The notes beneath the pieces were generated by a model. It ran no database searches. It was not told the DNA's origin and saw nothing but the letters and a program-made list of their open reading frames with translations. A stretch of 64,000 nucleotides of DNA from Podospora comata (taxonomy: Eukaryota; Ascomycota; Sordariomycetes; Sordariales; Podosporaceae): the NCBI GenBank assembly GCA_017354895.1, contig CP071493.1, positions 6,758,001-6,822,000 of the forward strand. The letters run 5' to 3'. Positions within the stretch are counted from its first letter, which is position 1. Each line of letters begins with the position of its first letter. A program made the translations under genes and the position numbers. Positions 13,201-24,945 of the stretch are shown here, in pieces.

Positions 13201-14098
13201 ATGTTCTCCGGCTTGAGATCTCGGTGGCAGATGTTCAATGAATGGCAGTAATCCAGCGCACTCATGATCTGGCGGAAGTAAAAGACAACCTCCCATTCAC
13301 GTAGAGCACCAACGGAGCGGATAAACTCGAACATGTCTCCTTTTTCAACAAATTCGGTGACCATGTAGCTAGTAAGGAGCATCGAGTTAGTCCACAATTC
13401 GAGCACGCACGGGGTATGCTGACTTACATCTCCGACCTGTTCTCCCAAATGTCAAGCAGTTTGATAATGTTTGGATGCTCGATGAGCTTAAGGACGGCAA
13501 TTTCGCGCTCGATAGCTATCGGCATTCGACGAAGACCGCCTTCCGCATCGGTTTGGGGAGTTCGATATTCGAGCCGGTCAAGATTGGCCAGACTACCCGA
13601 CTGGTTGATGAAGGCGGTGCTTTTGGACAAAATCTTGATGGCCACCAATTGGCCAGTAACACGGTGACGTGCGAGACGAACACGCGCCGAAGTCCCCTTG
13701 CCTAATGTCTTGCCCAGCTGCCAAGGTCCAATGTGTGTCTTGAGCTGTCTTGTGGTGGAGGCATTGGAAGAAACATTGGAAAATTGAGAGATGCGCCGGG
13801 CGGCTTCGAGGTCGACTTCCTGAGAAACAGCTGAAAGATGCTGATTGACTGGCGCAGGGCGTTCTACTGCAACTGGTCGATCTGATGTGCCTTTCGTCTG
13901 ACGCTCGACTTGATGACTTGTACCGGCGACAACAGATGTTGACGAGCCTCTGACAACCTTCTTGGACCTCAATACGTAATTCTCATCATTGCCTTTGTGA
14001 TGGGAACGCGCCGTGCTGACGACTGTTGTATTGTTGACTCGCTTGGTCGTGTCGGCGAGCGGCTGGCGGCCATGGCGCGAGTTGCTGTGCCTATCCAT
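10208..14098 (-). CDS. Ser/Thr protein kinase, Gin4/Hsl1/Cdr2 (Nim1-related) type
   Basis: Predicted cortical kinase linking septins or morphogenesis to cell-cycle entry, by family. Five exons on the minus strand: 13428-14098, 12646-13368, 10872-12589, 10487-10807 and 10208-10428; the join keeps frame and gives 1217 residues. Kinase domain about 123-405: glycine loop LGKGTSARV, VAIK lysine 155, HRDLKPEN with Asp 274, DFG at 292-294, and activation segment ACGSPHYAAPE. The first intron falls inside the domain, just before YMVTEF. A long Ser/Pro/Arg-rich, probably disordered middle follows. The last about 70 residues (LNLKEVSFAIELMTVIEHG...) resemble the membrane-binding KA1-type end of this family. 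It diverges from SMC5 across a 1.35-kb spacer. The family call is strong, the exact orthologue less so. Confidence 0.9.
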
Positions 14099-15450
14099 GG
14101 TTGACGGGATCGAGGGCGGATCAGTACATGGTCCAATGCAGAAAGGACTGTAAGAAGCAAATCGACGATCGGATGGTTGGAAAGTTGCAGTGATAGTGAA
14201 GGAGTCGGTTGGAAGATGTAACCTCGAGAATTAGAAGCTGTAAATGAATTAACGAGTGGTGTTGAGGTCCGACTGGCGATGGAAGGAAAGACACACATAA
14301 ATGAGTGTGTAAGAAGCTAAACGACTGTGGTGGTGGTGCGAAGGTCAGCACTGCCCGGCGACGATCTGGAGAGAGAAGGAGAGTGGGAGTTGGGTCGGTG
14401 GGCGGAGTTTGATAGAGGCAGCGAGTGGAATGGCGGGGAGTTAAAAGCGTGGGGCCTGAGGGAAGGGTAAGAGCGAGAGAAAGCTTGCATAGCAACCAGC
14501 TTTGTTGTGATCAAAACAAAACAACCCGCTGCAACAGAGTCGCTGCCAGGCTCGCGTGGGCCTGAAAAACCAGTGCTCCAATGGGGCTGGCCAGTAAGAT
14601 GGAAACGCGAGATGGCATGGAACCATACAGTGCATTTTACGGCTTGCTCGCCGTCACCTGCCATGCAAGGGGAAGCTCGGTGTCTCGAGTTGTCGAGCTG
14701 AAGGCATTCGGAAATTAAGACCCTTGGGGTGTTTTCTGTCAGGATCCAACAGTACACGCTCTTGTGTGCTGGCATCAACTGCCCATATGAGTAGTTTATC
14801 GATGATCACACGCATGTACCCAGTATGAGAGAAGCCTCGGTGTTGTCTGTACCGGTATATCTCAGTGCTGGTGTGGAAGAGTGTGAGGAATGCAGCAGAA
14901 GCATGGTGTTTTGTTTTTATGTGCGATGGAATTCCAGACAACACTGGTTGTGCCAAGTATTCTGGCCCCAAAACACGATCCCGGAACTACTTCTTCATGC
15001 CGATACATCTAAAACTACTGATCTGATCCCATGATACATAATATCTATCTACCCATGGTGAGAGCCTCTGGTCCCCGGCAAAGGGGCGTTGATAGCAGCT
15101 GTGATGTTGAACTTGGAACAGCCGAATATAATATCTTAGCTAAGCAACAGCAGTTGCATTTGGCGAGCTTGGACGACACTGACTGCCTCTGGTTGGCCAG
15201 ACTTCAAGGTTGCCGTGCACGGACTTGGGTACGGGATTGCAGTTCCACCTTTGAGTTTACCAATTAACCCCAACCCCACCACGCGCTGCAGCGACCGCGA
15301 CGCGTTCTCAACCTCTTGAAGGTCACGCTGTAACGACGAAAGGCGGGCATATTCCCTATGGATTTTGGTCTTTCAAAATACCGTCTTTCTCAGAAGAATC
15401 TTTGACGGAAAGCAATATACCCAGTCCATTTACACCTTGGCTTGGGCGAA
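14099..15450. other. divergent promoter region, kinase / SMC5
   Basis: About 1.35 kb between the start of the kinase (minus) and the start of SMC5 (plus). It must carry both promoters and 5' leaders. The kinase-proximal part (14130-14500) is pyrimidine-rich on the minus strand, as is common in fungal leaders. No gene was seen. Confidence 0.5.
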
Positions 15451-18400
15451 ATGGCGCCAACGACCTCGCTGAAAAGAGCCGCTCCAGATGATGCTGACGA
15501 CTACAGCTTCCTACGACGAAGAGGGGGAGATGGGCCACGGGCTTATCACGATAATGACACTACCGCGAACGAATCAGCAAGTACATTCCAACCGGGTGCA
15601 ATTGTGCGAGTGAAATTACGCAACTTTGTTACCTATTCCGAAGCCCAATTCTCTCTCGGACCTAACCTGAATATGGTTATTGGGCCAAACGGCACAGGGA
15701 AAAGTTCGCTGGTCTGTGCCATTTGCTTGGGACTTGGTTATCCACCGAACGTACTGGGGAGGGCGAGTACTTTTGGCGACTTCGTCAAACACGGCAACGA
15801 TGAGGCGGAACTCGAGGTTGAGCTACAGCGGAAGCCTGAAGATGCCGAGAACTACGTCATTGGGCTTGTCATCAGGCGCGAGGATAATAGTCGGAAGTTC
15901 ACTATCAACGGAAGCCGTTCCACCCTCAAGGATGTTCAGAAGCTTATGCGGAGCCTTCGTATCCAGATCGACAACCTATGTCAGTTCCTACCACAGGACA
16001 AGGTGGCGGAGTTTGCTGGGTTGACTCCGGTAGAGCTGTTGGAGAAGACTCTGCATGCCGCCGCGCCACAGGACATGATTGTGTGGCAGCAGGAATTGAA
16101 ACAGGGATTCAAGGAGCAAAAGGAAGTGCAATCCATCACGGACAAGACTCGCGAGGACGTCAAGAGGATGGAGGACAAACAGCGACTTCTGCAGGCGGAT
16201 GTCGACAAACTTCGCGAGAGAAAGGCTATCCAGGAAGCGCTGATCAAACTGAAGCAACTTCGACTGATCGCTCAATATCAGGAGGCCAGGGAACACTTTA
16301 ACGATGCCAGAATGCGTAAGAAAGAGTCACAGCGCGCCTATAAGAGGCTCGAAAGAAGCGTCGCGCCTGCCCTCGAAGCCGTCAATAGAAAGCAGGATTA
16401 TTCTCGCAAAGTTAGAGGCGTCGTAACTCTTCGGCGACGAGAGTTGGAGCAGGCTGTAGCCGAGGCCGATAAAGCGCTGGGTCCGGTGGAATCAGCAAGT
16501 GGGAAAATGACGCAGATCGAAAACGCGATTCGGACGGAGGAAGACAATTTCAAGGACAAGAGGAAGCGGATGGGTGCTTTGAGGAAGGAGATCACCGATC
16601 TGAAGGCAAAGTACGCACAAGAGCCCAAGGAATTCAAGGCTGGTGAATGGAACCTCCAGATTGTGGGTAGTTTGAGCAGTTATGTACACTCGAAAGGTTT
16701 GTGTCACTGACAGTTTTGACAGCGAGAGCTAGACCACCAGAAGCGCGAGAAGCAGCAGAAGGCCTTGGATCTTGTCCCAGAACGTGACGCTATCAAGACG
16801 GAGGGATATGGTTTGAGGCAACAGAAGATGGCATTGGTGCAGGAACTGGAGGCCCTGGACTCGCAAGAGGGCCAACTTCTCAACCAGCTCAAGAACATGA
16901 ACCCTGATGCAGCAGCGGGCTGGGCCTGGCTCAAAGACAACCAAGGAGGGTTTGAAAAGGAAGTCTTTGGGCCTCCCATGCTAACGTGCTCCGTTAAAGA
17001 CAAGCGCTACAAGGACTTGGTCCAGTCAATGCTCCAGGGATCTGATTTCTTTTGTTTCACGACACAGACCAGAGCGGACCACAAAAAGCTGAGCGACCAG
17101 CTGTATGGGACTTTGGGCCTTTCCGTTACTGTTCGGACTTGCTTTAGCTCATTGGATTCCTTCAAGCCACCTATGCCTCAGGAGCAGCTTTCACGGTATG
17201 GCTTCGATGGCTATGTTCTCGATTTCCTCGACGGACCCGCTCCCGTGCTGGCCATGCTTTGCGCAGAGAAAAGACTACATCAGTCTGCCCTTAGCTTGAA
17301 CGAGATTTCCGATGACCAGTTCGAGCAAATCCAAAAGGACGAGCTCATCAACTACTTTTCTGCTGGTCGCAAGTTTTATCGCATCATGCGCCGGAGAGAG
17401 TATGGGCCGGGGGCGGTCTCTACGCGCGTCACTGGGTTCAGCGAGGGCCGGTTCTGGACAGACCAGCCGGTTGACGGTTCTGAAAAGCTCGAAATCAGAC
17501 GCAAGATCGAGGAGATCGATGGCAAGACTGATGAGTTGCTGACAAAGTTGAAAGAAGTGGCCGAGAAGCACAAAACACTCACAGGGGAGATCAAGGAACT
17601 TGAGGAGAAGAAGGTATGTATCTTTTCCTGTCGCATACCTGGATATAACTAACCAACTATCAGAGCGGTTTAATGGCGCAGAAGAACCAATTGCAAGCCG
17701 AGTTTACGCAATGGAACGGCCTGCCGGACAAGATAGGTATGACAGACCCCTGGCAGTGGACCCGATTGTGGTGTATTAACAGAGCCGCTCCCAGATGCCA
17801 AAGAAAAGGTCCAAGAACGCACCCAGAAGGAGCTTGACGAGGCCAAAGCTCGCAGGGTGGATCTTATGAGGCAACTCGACGATGCCACCGTGGACATGTC
17901 CAAGGCCGTCATCAAACACTTCGAAACGCTTGGTGCTATCCGTAAAACGCGACAAAAACTCCTCGAAGCCCAAGTCTGGGAGCTGGAGGCCGAATCGGAT
18001 GTCAAGTGCCTCAAAGATAAGAACGCCGAGATCACAGCCAGACTAGAAGACGAGAAAGCAAAGGTAGAACAGGCTAAGAAGGATGTCGAGGAGTTTAGAC
18101 AAACTGCCGGAGAAGCTCAAGACAAGGTCAGCGAGTTCTTGAACGATGAGAACAGGGTGGCCCTTCTGGCAGCTGCTCGGGACAGGACAGTGGCCGAGTT
18201 TGAGGGATCAATCACGGCAGAGCAAGCGAAGCTGGAGATGATCGAAGCAGGTAACCCCCAGGCGCTGGAAGAGTACGAGCTTTACGCCCAAAAGATCGAA
18301 CAGATTCGCCATGCTGCGGAAAACCAGGAGACAAGGCTGGCCCAGCTCAACGCCAGAATCGAGGAGATCCAGAGCCAATGGGAGCCCCGCCTGGACGAGC

Positions 18401-18909
18401 TCGTCGGACAGATTAATGATGCTTTTAGCTATAACTTTGAGCAAATCAGCTGTGCCGGCGAAGTTGGTGTCCACAAAGACGCGGATTTTGACAAGTGGGC
18501 TATCGATATCAAGGTCAGATTCCGTCAGGGGGAGACACTTCAGCGGCTCGACCAGCACAGACAGTCTGGTGGTGAGCGTGCCGTGTCAACCATTTTCTAC
18601 CTGATGGCTTTGCAGGCTCTGGCTCAGGCGCCATTCCGGGTGGTGGACGAGATCAACCAGGGTATGGACCCGCGCAACGAGCGTATGGTTCACGAGAGGA
18701 TGGTGGAGGTTGCGTGCCGAGAGCATACAAGCCAGTATTTCCTCATCACACCCAAGCTGTTGTCGGAGCTCCGGTACGATCCTAGGATGATGGTTCATGT
18801 CATTGTCAGTGGAGAGCGGGTGGATCAGACGAGCACGACGAAGATGAACTTCGGCAAGTTTGTACAGATACAGAAGAGGCTGAAGGCACAGGCAGGGAGG
18901 TTGAGATGA
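15451..18909 (+). CDS. SMC5: SMC5, structural maintenance of chromosomes protein 5
   Basis: ATPase subunit of the SMC5/6 complex acting in recombinational repair and replication-fork stability. Four exons: 15451-16662, 16723-17613, 17664-17736 and 17783-18909, giving 1100 residues, typical for SMC5. Seen: Walker A GPNGTGKS at residues 78-85 with the SMC5-like continuation SLVCAICLGLGYPP; coiled-coil-rich stretches either side of a hinge in the middle; ABC signature QSGGERAVS near residue 985; and Walker B FRVVDEINQGMD, where the usual DE is kept and the SMC5-type NQGMD follows. Exon 3 is only 73 nt. The start is the first ATG (MAPTTSLKR). Its partner SMC6 is not in the window. Confidence 0.96.
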
Positions 18910-20283
18910 TACCATATGCTGAGGAAATGGGGGCCGGGGACTTCAGTTGCAAGCGTTGCTTTAGGGCATGACGAGATTCACATCATGTCGACAGCCAGTT
19001 GGAAGGAATGGAAATCTAGCTGTTTGATGATGCCGTGCCCCAGCCACATAGTGGACATACAATTAGAACATGGAAATGTTTACCTAGCACGCTTGCTTTT
19101 GCTCAAGCTATTCGTTCATTGCATGGATCTGTCAGGGACCCGATATTTCCAGATTTCCACGAAACCCCTTCGCACGTGAAGACCCTGGGGGTTTCCCTGT
19201 GATATCATTGCCCAGCCGCAAACAACAAATTGCTTGATGTCCCACCAGAAGACCCTGAAATCCAGCCGATGGAACCCGCCAAGGTGAACTGACAGAAGCA
19301 GGCAGCGCCAAGAGCGGACGGGAAGGGCACAGACCACTTGAGAGACAAATGTCAATGACGTCAATATCCACTTTGGGGAGACAGGCCACGCGCGTGGTGC
19401 GCAAGCGTCGCCTTTGAGGACTGTCGAATCAGAATGCGCATCAAGCCACAGTTCGGGAGGTGGCCGGTACGAAGGTGGTACTCTTGCGGGCTGTTGTACA
19501 TGACTGAAAGAGAGGTGAAGTCATTTCGAAGAGGGATGGGCGGGCATGGAGACGAGGAGCCGTATCTTCCGAATGTCTCGTACGGGCACGGAGTCATGAT
19601 ACATCGGGGATTTGATGGTTCGATTTCGAGATGGCTGGCAAGCAGCACACCTTCAACCTGCCATGATTGAGCTCAAATTCAAGCTGTTGGCTGGCCAGCA
19701 ACTCCAAGTCAGAAGGGTAGCTGGAATGCAGGACCCAACGGCGCGTCATTCTCAAACAAAACCCCCCATCCCAAAAAAGAAAAATGCCATCTGATGCTTT
19801 CCATTTTCGCAAACTGATTGATCGACGACAGGGGTGTGTTAGTGGTCGGTCGGGTAGAAAAACAAAAAAGCAGACAATGCCAAGTGACGTCACATTCGGC
19901 CAGAGACGACCACCAGACAGACCAGTTGACCAGTGACGATGACGGGGGGGCGCCAGTTCAGCCAGCCCAGCCAGCAGGAGCAAACAGAACAGGACAGGAA
20001 CAGGTTATTGACGGAGACGTATGTGGTAGTGGCTGCTAGAAAACTGTGTTCAAAGAAAAGGAACCAAGTCGTGGGGAAAGTTTGGTATATTATCTTCCCA
20101 TCCCACCACCAGAGTTGATTCCGTTTTTTTCTTTCTTTCATCAGCATCAACAAACACAACACAAAACACCCACACACCAACACACAAGTACACCGTATTT
20201 GCTTGCGACTTCAAATAAACCACCACCACTTTACCACAAACAAACAAATCACCAATCAAACCAAACCAAACCAACCAGTCAAA
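18910..20283. other. intergenic, SMC5 3' side and promoter of small gene
   Basis: About 1.4 kb with no supported gene. The 3' portion, roughly 20120-20283, is strongly C/A-rich (CACAACAC-, CAAACCAAACC-like) and typical of the leader of a highly expressed fungal gene. A TATA-like GGTATATTAT occurs at about 20083. Confidence 0.5.
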
Positions 20284-20614
20284 ATGGGCGCCGTCGTCTC
20301 TTGCGTATGTCCCCTCCTCCTCCACCACCACCACCACCACCACCACCATCCTTCATCACTAGCGACTGATAACTAACCGATTGAAACAGATCCAGAGTGC
20401 TCTCCGCACCATCGGCCGCACAATCATGGCCATCATCAACGGCATCGGCAACATCATCATGGCCATCGTCAACGGCGTCATCAACTTCCTCGGCATCATC
20501 GTCGGCTTCCTCACCTGCAACACCTGCGGCGGTCGCCGTCGCCACGGTGGCACCACCACCCGCAAGAGCAGAGGGTTTGGGAGGAGGAGACATGGGACTA
20601 CTGCTGCCATTTAA
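20284..20614 (+). CDS. small predicted lipid-anchored hydrophobic protein (81 aa)
   Basis: Two exons, 20284-20304 and 20390-20614, joined across an 85-nt intron with GTATGT donor, CTAAC branch site and CAG acceptor; the intron carries a CAC repeat. The product begins Met-Gly-Ala-Val-Val-Ser-Cys. Gly2 fits an N-myristoylation site (with Ser6) and Cys7 a palmitoylation site. Residues 14-50 are two imperfect hydrophobic repeats (TIMAIINGIGN / IIMAIVNGVIN), probably membrane-inserted, followed by CNTC and a basic Arg/Gly/Thr-rich tail of about 25 residues. I recall similar small proteins in many filamentous ascomycetes, function unknown to me. The C/A-rich leader suggests high expression. Exon 1 encodes just the lipid-anchor signal. 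Confidence 0.8.
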
Positions 20615-20956
20615 GTCCCATCAACACAGCCACAGCTCATGATTGATGGGAAAGGGGAAGATTTCTTTTGTTATCGGTGAATGGGATATGAACTGGTGTT
20701 TTTTCTCTTTTGCAAGCGACGGAGTGGAGGATAATGAATAAAGATACCCAAATACCCAGACTGCGTTTCTCACGCGGGAGCAGTCAGGAGGGGAGGCGAG
20801 GAGAAGGGGAGGAGGAAGGGCATTGCGTTTTGATGGGGGCTACCTACTAGATAAATACATCTTTCATACGGCATATATTTGGAATGATTTTTGTGTTTGT
20901 GTTACTGCATATGTTGAATGTCAAACTGACAACCAAATCACATTGTTTGACGACTA

Positions 20957-20994
20957 TAGTGTTCAGTTCTCAAATATGGAAGAACTGAACACTA
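20957..20994. repeat. perfect 14-bp inverted repeat (hairpin)
   Basis: Left arm TAGTGTTCAGTTCT at 20957-20970 and right arm AGAACTGAACACTA at 20981-20994 are exact reverse complements, separated by a 10-nt loop. A run of 13 G (20995-21007) follows at once. It could be a transcript 3' structure, a small palindromic element or part of a structured RNA. Confidence 0.9.
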
Positions 20995-21145
20995 GGGGGG
21001 GGGGGGGCCTCAGAAGCTGCTGCGCTTCAGGTTACCCCGAGGGTAAGCCCCCTCTGGCTGGAAAGCAAATGACGCAGAGGCGCCGGGAAAGGCGCACAGG
21101 TTCAAGTCACATCTGTGCAAGTTACATGGCCAACAAACATTTTTT
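20957..21145 (+). ncRNA. candidate structured RNA, chain of stem-loops
   Basis: After the 14-bp hairpin and G13 run come five further potential stems: CCT(ca)GAAGC with GCTTCAGG at 21008-21031; TTACCC with GGGTAA at 21032-21046; CCTCTG with CAGAGG at 21051-21080; GCGCC with GGCGC around GGGAAA at 21080-21095; and GCACAG with CTGTGC at 21094-21118. The last two share two bases, so they cannot both form completely. GGTTCAAGTC at 21099-21108 resembles a Pol III B box, and a T6 run at 21140-21145 could terminate Pol III. No tRNA cloverleaf fits and no known RNA family was recognised. The stems were found by eye and some may be chance. Confidence 0.25.
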
Positions 21146-21227
21146 ATTTTTTATTTTTATTTTTTTTATGCATCTACCTCCCACCTCATACCACATATCG
21201 ACACATCTACACCCTCCTCTCAGTCAC

Positions 21228-24127
21228 TTAACTATCCTCCAACAAATCCCTCCCAAAGAATCTCTCTATCTGCCTGCCCGCCTCCTTCCCAACAAGCGCA
21301 CTCAGCTCCTCAACCGTCGCGTTCGCAACCTCCTTTATATTCTCCATCTTGGCCGTAATATTCCCAATATTCTTCGGCGTGACCCCGGGCACAGCGGCCA
21401 GCATCTCCCCCGGCTCCGGGTTGAAAGCCGCCCCTTGCCCCTGCTGGCTCCCCTCGACATCATCCCCGTCATTCAACCCTGCCCTGACCGCGGCAATCGG
21501 ATCAGGCTCCTTCTCTTGACTCTTTAGCCGTTCGAAAATCTCTGCTGTTTCGTACGGGCTCGAGCTCCAGATTATTCTTAGCTTGGGGAAGGCCAACGTC
21601 AACAACACAATCTTGGACTGGAGGTCCTTCTCGCCTGCGTTGGCCGAGTTGAGGGAGGAGATGCTTCCTGACAGGTCGGCGAATGGTTCGAGGGTGAAGG
21701 ATTTGTTTTGGTCGAATTCGATGAGCAGCATAGGGTTTTGGTAGTGTTGGAACATGGTCTCGCATTGCGAGTAGAGCCTTCCGTTGGAGAAGGAGGAGAT
21801 GAGATCCGAGACGGATTTCCGTTCTATGCAGATGTTGGGGGAGAGGATGTAATCTCCTACTGTCAACATGCACGGCACGATGACCATCGACCGGCCGTGG
21901 AGGAGGGACGGCAAAGAAGAGCGGAATTCACGAACGTCGACCACCACTCGGGGCGGCTCAGCGGTGGCGGTGGAGAGCTTCCCGCCGCCGGCGATGCGGG
22001 TGTTGATTGTGCGGAGGAAGGCTTCTTGGGGGTCTTCGGTGGAGGAGTCGACTGTCATTACCAGGGACATGGAGGCGCGTTCTTTGATGAGTTTGGTGAA
22101 GTTGTCTTTCTCTCGGCGGACGGTGGAGAGGTAGCGTTGTTCTTCGACCGAGCCGCCGTAGTAGAGGAAGTAGACCCTGACATTTCGATCGTTGTGGCTG
22201 GAGCGGTAGACTTCCACTCGGCGGATGAAGGAGGCGTCGGGTTCGTACATGATGATGTACTTGGGTTTGACTTCTTCCAGCACGTGCTCGTCCTGATCGC
22301 CGTCGTAGGCGTGGATGACGACGAGATCTTGCATGTCATAGAGCTGATAGTAGTCGTCCATGTCTTCCAACGGGTCAGCCATGACGAGGTCATCTTTCTG
22401 GTTGGCTTCCGCTTCGGTAATGTCAATCTGCCCCATCAGCTCGGCGACCTCATTAGGCTTCTCAAAGTACTGCGGGATGCTGCCATTCTCTAGACGGCTC
22501 GAGCCAGAGCCTACCGCTCCACCACCGCGGACCCGACGTCTCTTGTTAGATGGTGCCCGGCTTTTGGACTGCGCAAGACGGGGGTCAACGGCACCACTAA
22601 GCGCCTTTTGATTCTCCGCGAACAGCGTGGCGCTGACCTGGGCAAACTCCCTCTTCCACTTGAGATAGTTGCGCAGCTTCTTGCGCATCATGTAGGCGGC
22701 TGAAGGCTTGTCCTCTTCTGGATCGTAGACCTCCTCAATGCGCTTCTCAGTCCTCGGCTTGACGTGCATGGTCTGAAGATAGTCGCGGAGCTGGCGGCAT
22801 GTGTTCGTGTCCGAGCACATGATTAGAATGGTGCCGTTGGAATCGTCACGGGCTTGCTGCTCAAAGAAAAGGTCACGGTCTATCTCTTCTAGCACATCGG
22901 CCAATACTGACCACTTTGGCTGTTCTTCGAGTACAGGTTGCAGAGAATCGATGCTGGAGTCTGCCTTCGCTTTCTGGGTGCTGGCATAAACCCTCTTCTT
23001 GGCAGTGTCAAAGATGGTCTGGGCTGCATCGAGAAAGAGCCACGGAGACTGGGTCTGTCTTGTCGATCCAGGGGGTGGCGAGTGAGCAGCATGAATGGTA
23101 TCGAGTTGCTGAAGAAAAGAGACCGCATCGAGGGCCAAGACTGAGTGCAGCATACCCCTGAGTACAGTCAAATCGCCCACAATCTGCTTTGTTTTCCAGC
23201 TGACCCGGTGCCAATTAGGATCGAGCTGTCTGCGGACAAGAACATCAAAGTTCTTGAGAAGAGCGCTGTCGAGGTTCCAGTCTTCCATCTCAAGCCCCGT
23301 GTTGCCCTTCTTCAGCTCATGAATACTGACTTCGACACATTCCATGATGGCCACCTGAATCCCACGCATTGCGTTGGTCATTGGCACCTCCAACTCGATG
23401 ACCTCGGCTTTCTTCTTCCCCTCGAGTGCCTGCGCGACGTGGACATGAAATCGTGGCCACAAAGATGCTTTTCGTAAAAACAAGTTCCTCATCATGGTAG
23501 CCAAGGGCGAAAAGCCGGTCGTGAACGGGTCTGGGTTGTCGGAGAACGCCTTTAGAAAGCCGACCTTGTTCTTTTGGCGGTATATCCTGATGATGAAGGC
23601 CTCCAACGAAGTTGCAACAGCCTTGTCGGCGTGAAGAACGAGCATGCCGGTGATGGTTTCCGGATTAAGGAGACCGGTCAACATATCGACGACCAAGATA
23701 CGTGATGTGACGCTGAAAATACCACCACCAGCATACATCTTCTCTCGAGCACCCACGCTCGTGTAGTCGGTGTTGACCACGGTGAGGCCCCTGGCCTTTG
23801 GTGACATACTGATGGCGGCATGCTCGGCGAGCGCTTCACCGATCCAGGCATTTTCCCTGTCTTCGGCATTGACGATGACAATCAGGTTGTTTCCTGCGGC
23901 ATCATAGGAGTGAAGGAGGTTCGTGATAAGGCGCATGAGGCCGAGACCCCGGGCCAGAACCACCAGTTCATCTTCTTTGCGGAGCTCCTCAAACAGCTTC
24001 TGCTGGTATACCTAACACATGGAGATGGGAGTTAGCAAACGCCTGTGGATGCAACTCAAGAGAGACGCACTAGGGGCAGGGAGAGCTTCACAGGCTGCAC
24101 AGGCTGGGGGGTGCTGGCAGAAGACAT
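21228..24127 (-). CDS. XPF/Rad1-type structure-specific DNA repair endonuclease
   Basis: Catalytic subunit of the nucleotide-excision-repair 5' endonuclease (with an ERCC1/Rad10 partner), also active in crosslink repair and recombination. Two exons on the minus strand: 24071-24127 (19 codons, from MSSASTPQP) and 21228-24011; the GTGCGT/TAG intron restores the conserved start KLSLPLVYQQKLFEEL, giving 946 residues. Seen: a degenerate helicase-like N-terminal half; the ERCC4 nuclease motif ERKSVSD near residues 747-753 followed by LISSFSNGRLYSQ; and a C-terminal double helix-hairpin-helix (AAVPGVTPKNIGNI, KEVANATVEELSALVG). The homologue in Neurospora is mus-38. It shares a divergent 550-bp spacer with the 69-residue protein gene. 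Confidence 0.95.
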
Positions 24128-24674
24128 GCGGGGCGCCTTCACTGACTTGCTGTGGTCAGTCTGGAGTTCTTCTCACACCGCTTCAAACAACATCGTCGTG
24201 ACCATAAGATGGTACCACAAGGTGAGGTGTCATGCATCAAGGTTGTGTGGATGAGAGGAATAGTGAGTTCGATGTGGTTGGTAACACAAAAGCAGGCACG
24301 TAACCCTGGACCGTTTGCTAGTACAGGAACCCCCGTATCGCTCAACTGGGCACTAACTCATCAGCGGACCGCGCCCCCAAGACGCCCGCCGAAGGCCGCT
24401 CCAACCCGTGACCCTCGACGTCATTGTCCCCCAGCAAGATCCAAAAGAGTGATGATACGTACCAGTTCAGGGAAATCTCCTTAAAAGGCAAGCAAAGGCT
24501 CTCCTCCTTCTACTCGCAACTCTCCTCTTTCTTTTCCTCATCAAGTCACACCAAAACCTACCGATTCCACGGAAGATACCATTCTCAACCCTCAAGAACC
24601 CTCTGCCCCACCTACACACCCCTGCAACTGCAACCTCACCAACTGCACGTCACCGCGCCAAACAAACAATCACC
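24128..24674. other. divergent promoter region, XPF / 69-aa gene
   Basis: About 550 bp holding the promoters of the XPF gene and the small gene to its right. The segment 24490-24670 is rich in C, T and A without G-rich blocks, a typical fungal 5' leader. No gene was seen. Confidence 0.5.
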
Positions 24675-24945
24675 ATGTCTGAGTCCAACAAGAAGTTCTC
24701 CATCCAGCCCATCGATGAGCAGGAGCAAGATAAGGTAGGCAGACCGCGGTCTTCCACCGTCTCGATATGGCATGGGACTGACATTGTGTGAAAAGGGCAC
24801 CATCCAGAAGCTCAGCGAGGAGACCAAGAAAGTGCTAGAGGCTCACTCCGCCAACCCTGGACCTGTCATCAGTGATAACTTCAATGCTCAGGAGGAGGGG
24901 ACCAAGGAGGAGCGTCATGAGAAGGCAAAGGACCTCAACAACTGA
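24675..24945 (+). CDS. small hydrophilic protein, 69 aa, unknown
   Basis: Two exons, 24675-24734 and 24796-24945, with a 61-nt intron (GTAGGC donor, AAAAG acceptor) falling between codons. The 69-residue product (starting MSESNKKFSIQPIDEQ) is highly charged, rich in Glu, Lys, Asn and Gln, with no hydrophobic segment and no Cys or Trp; it is probably disordered or helical. The leader is pyrimidine-rich, the ATG context (CACCATG) is good and codon choice favours C-ending codons, which supports a real expressed gene. I do not recognise its function. Confidence 0.7.

Larger units (their letters stand above)
20615..21227. other. convergent intergenic region
   Basis: Lies between the 3' ends of the small gene (plus) and XPF (minus). 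It contains the perfect hairpin, G13 run and stem-loop chain listed separately, and a T-rich stretch at 21140-21168. Confidence 0.6.

Noticed and set aside
21094-21120. tRNA gene suggested by GGTTCAAGTC
   Set aside because: The T-arm cannot pair properly and no acceptor, D or anticodon arm fits upstream; kept only as a possible B box.
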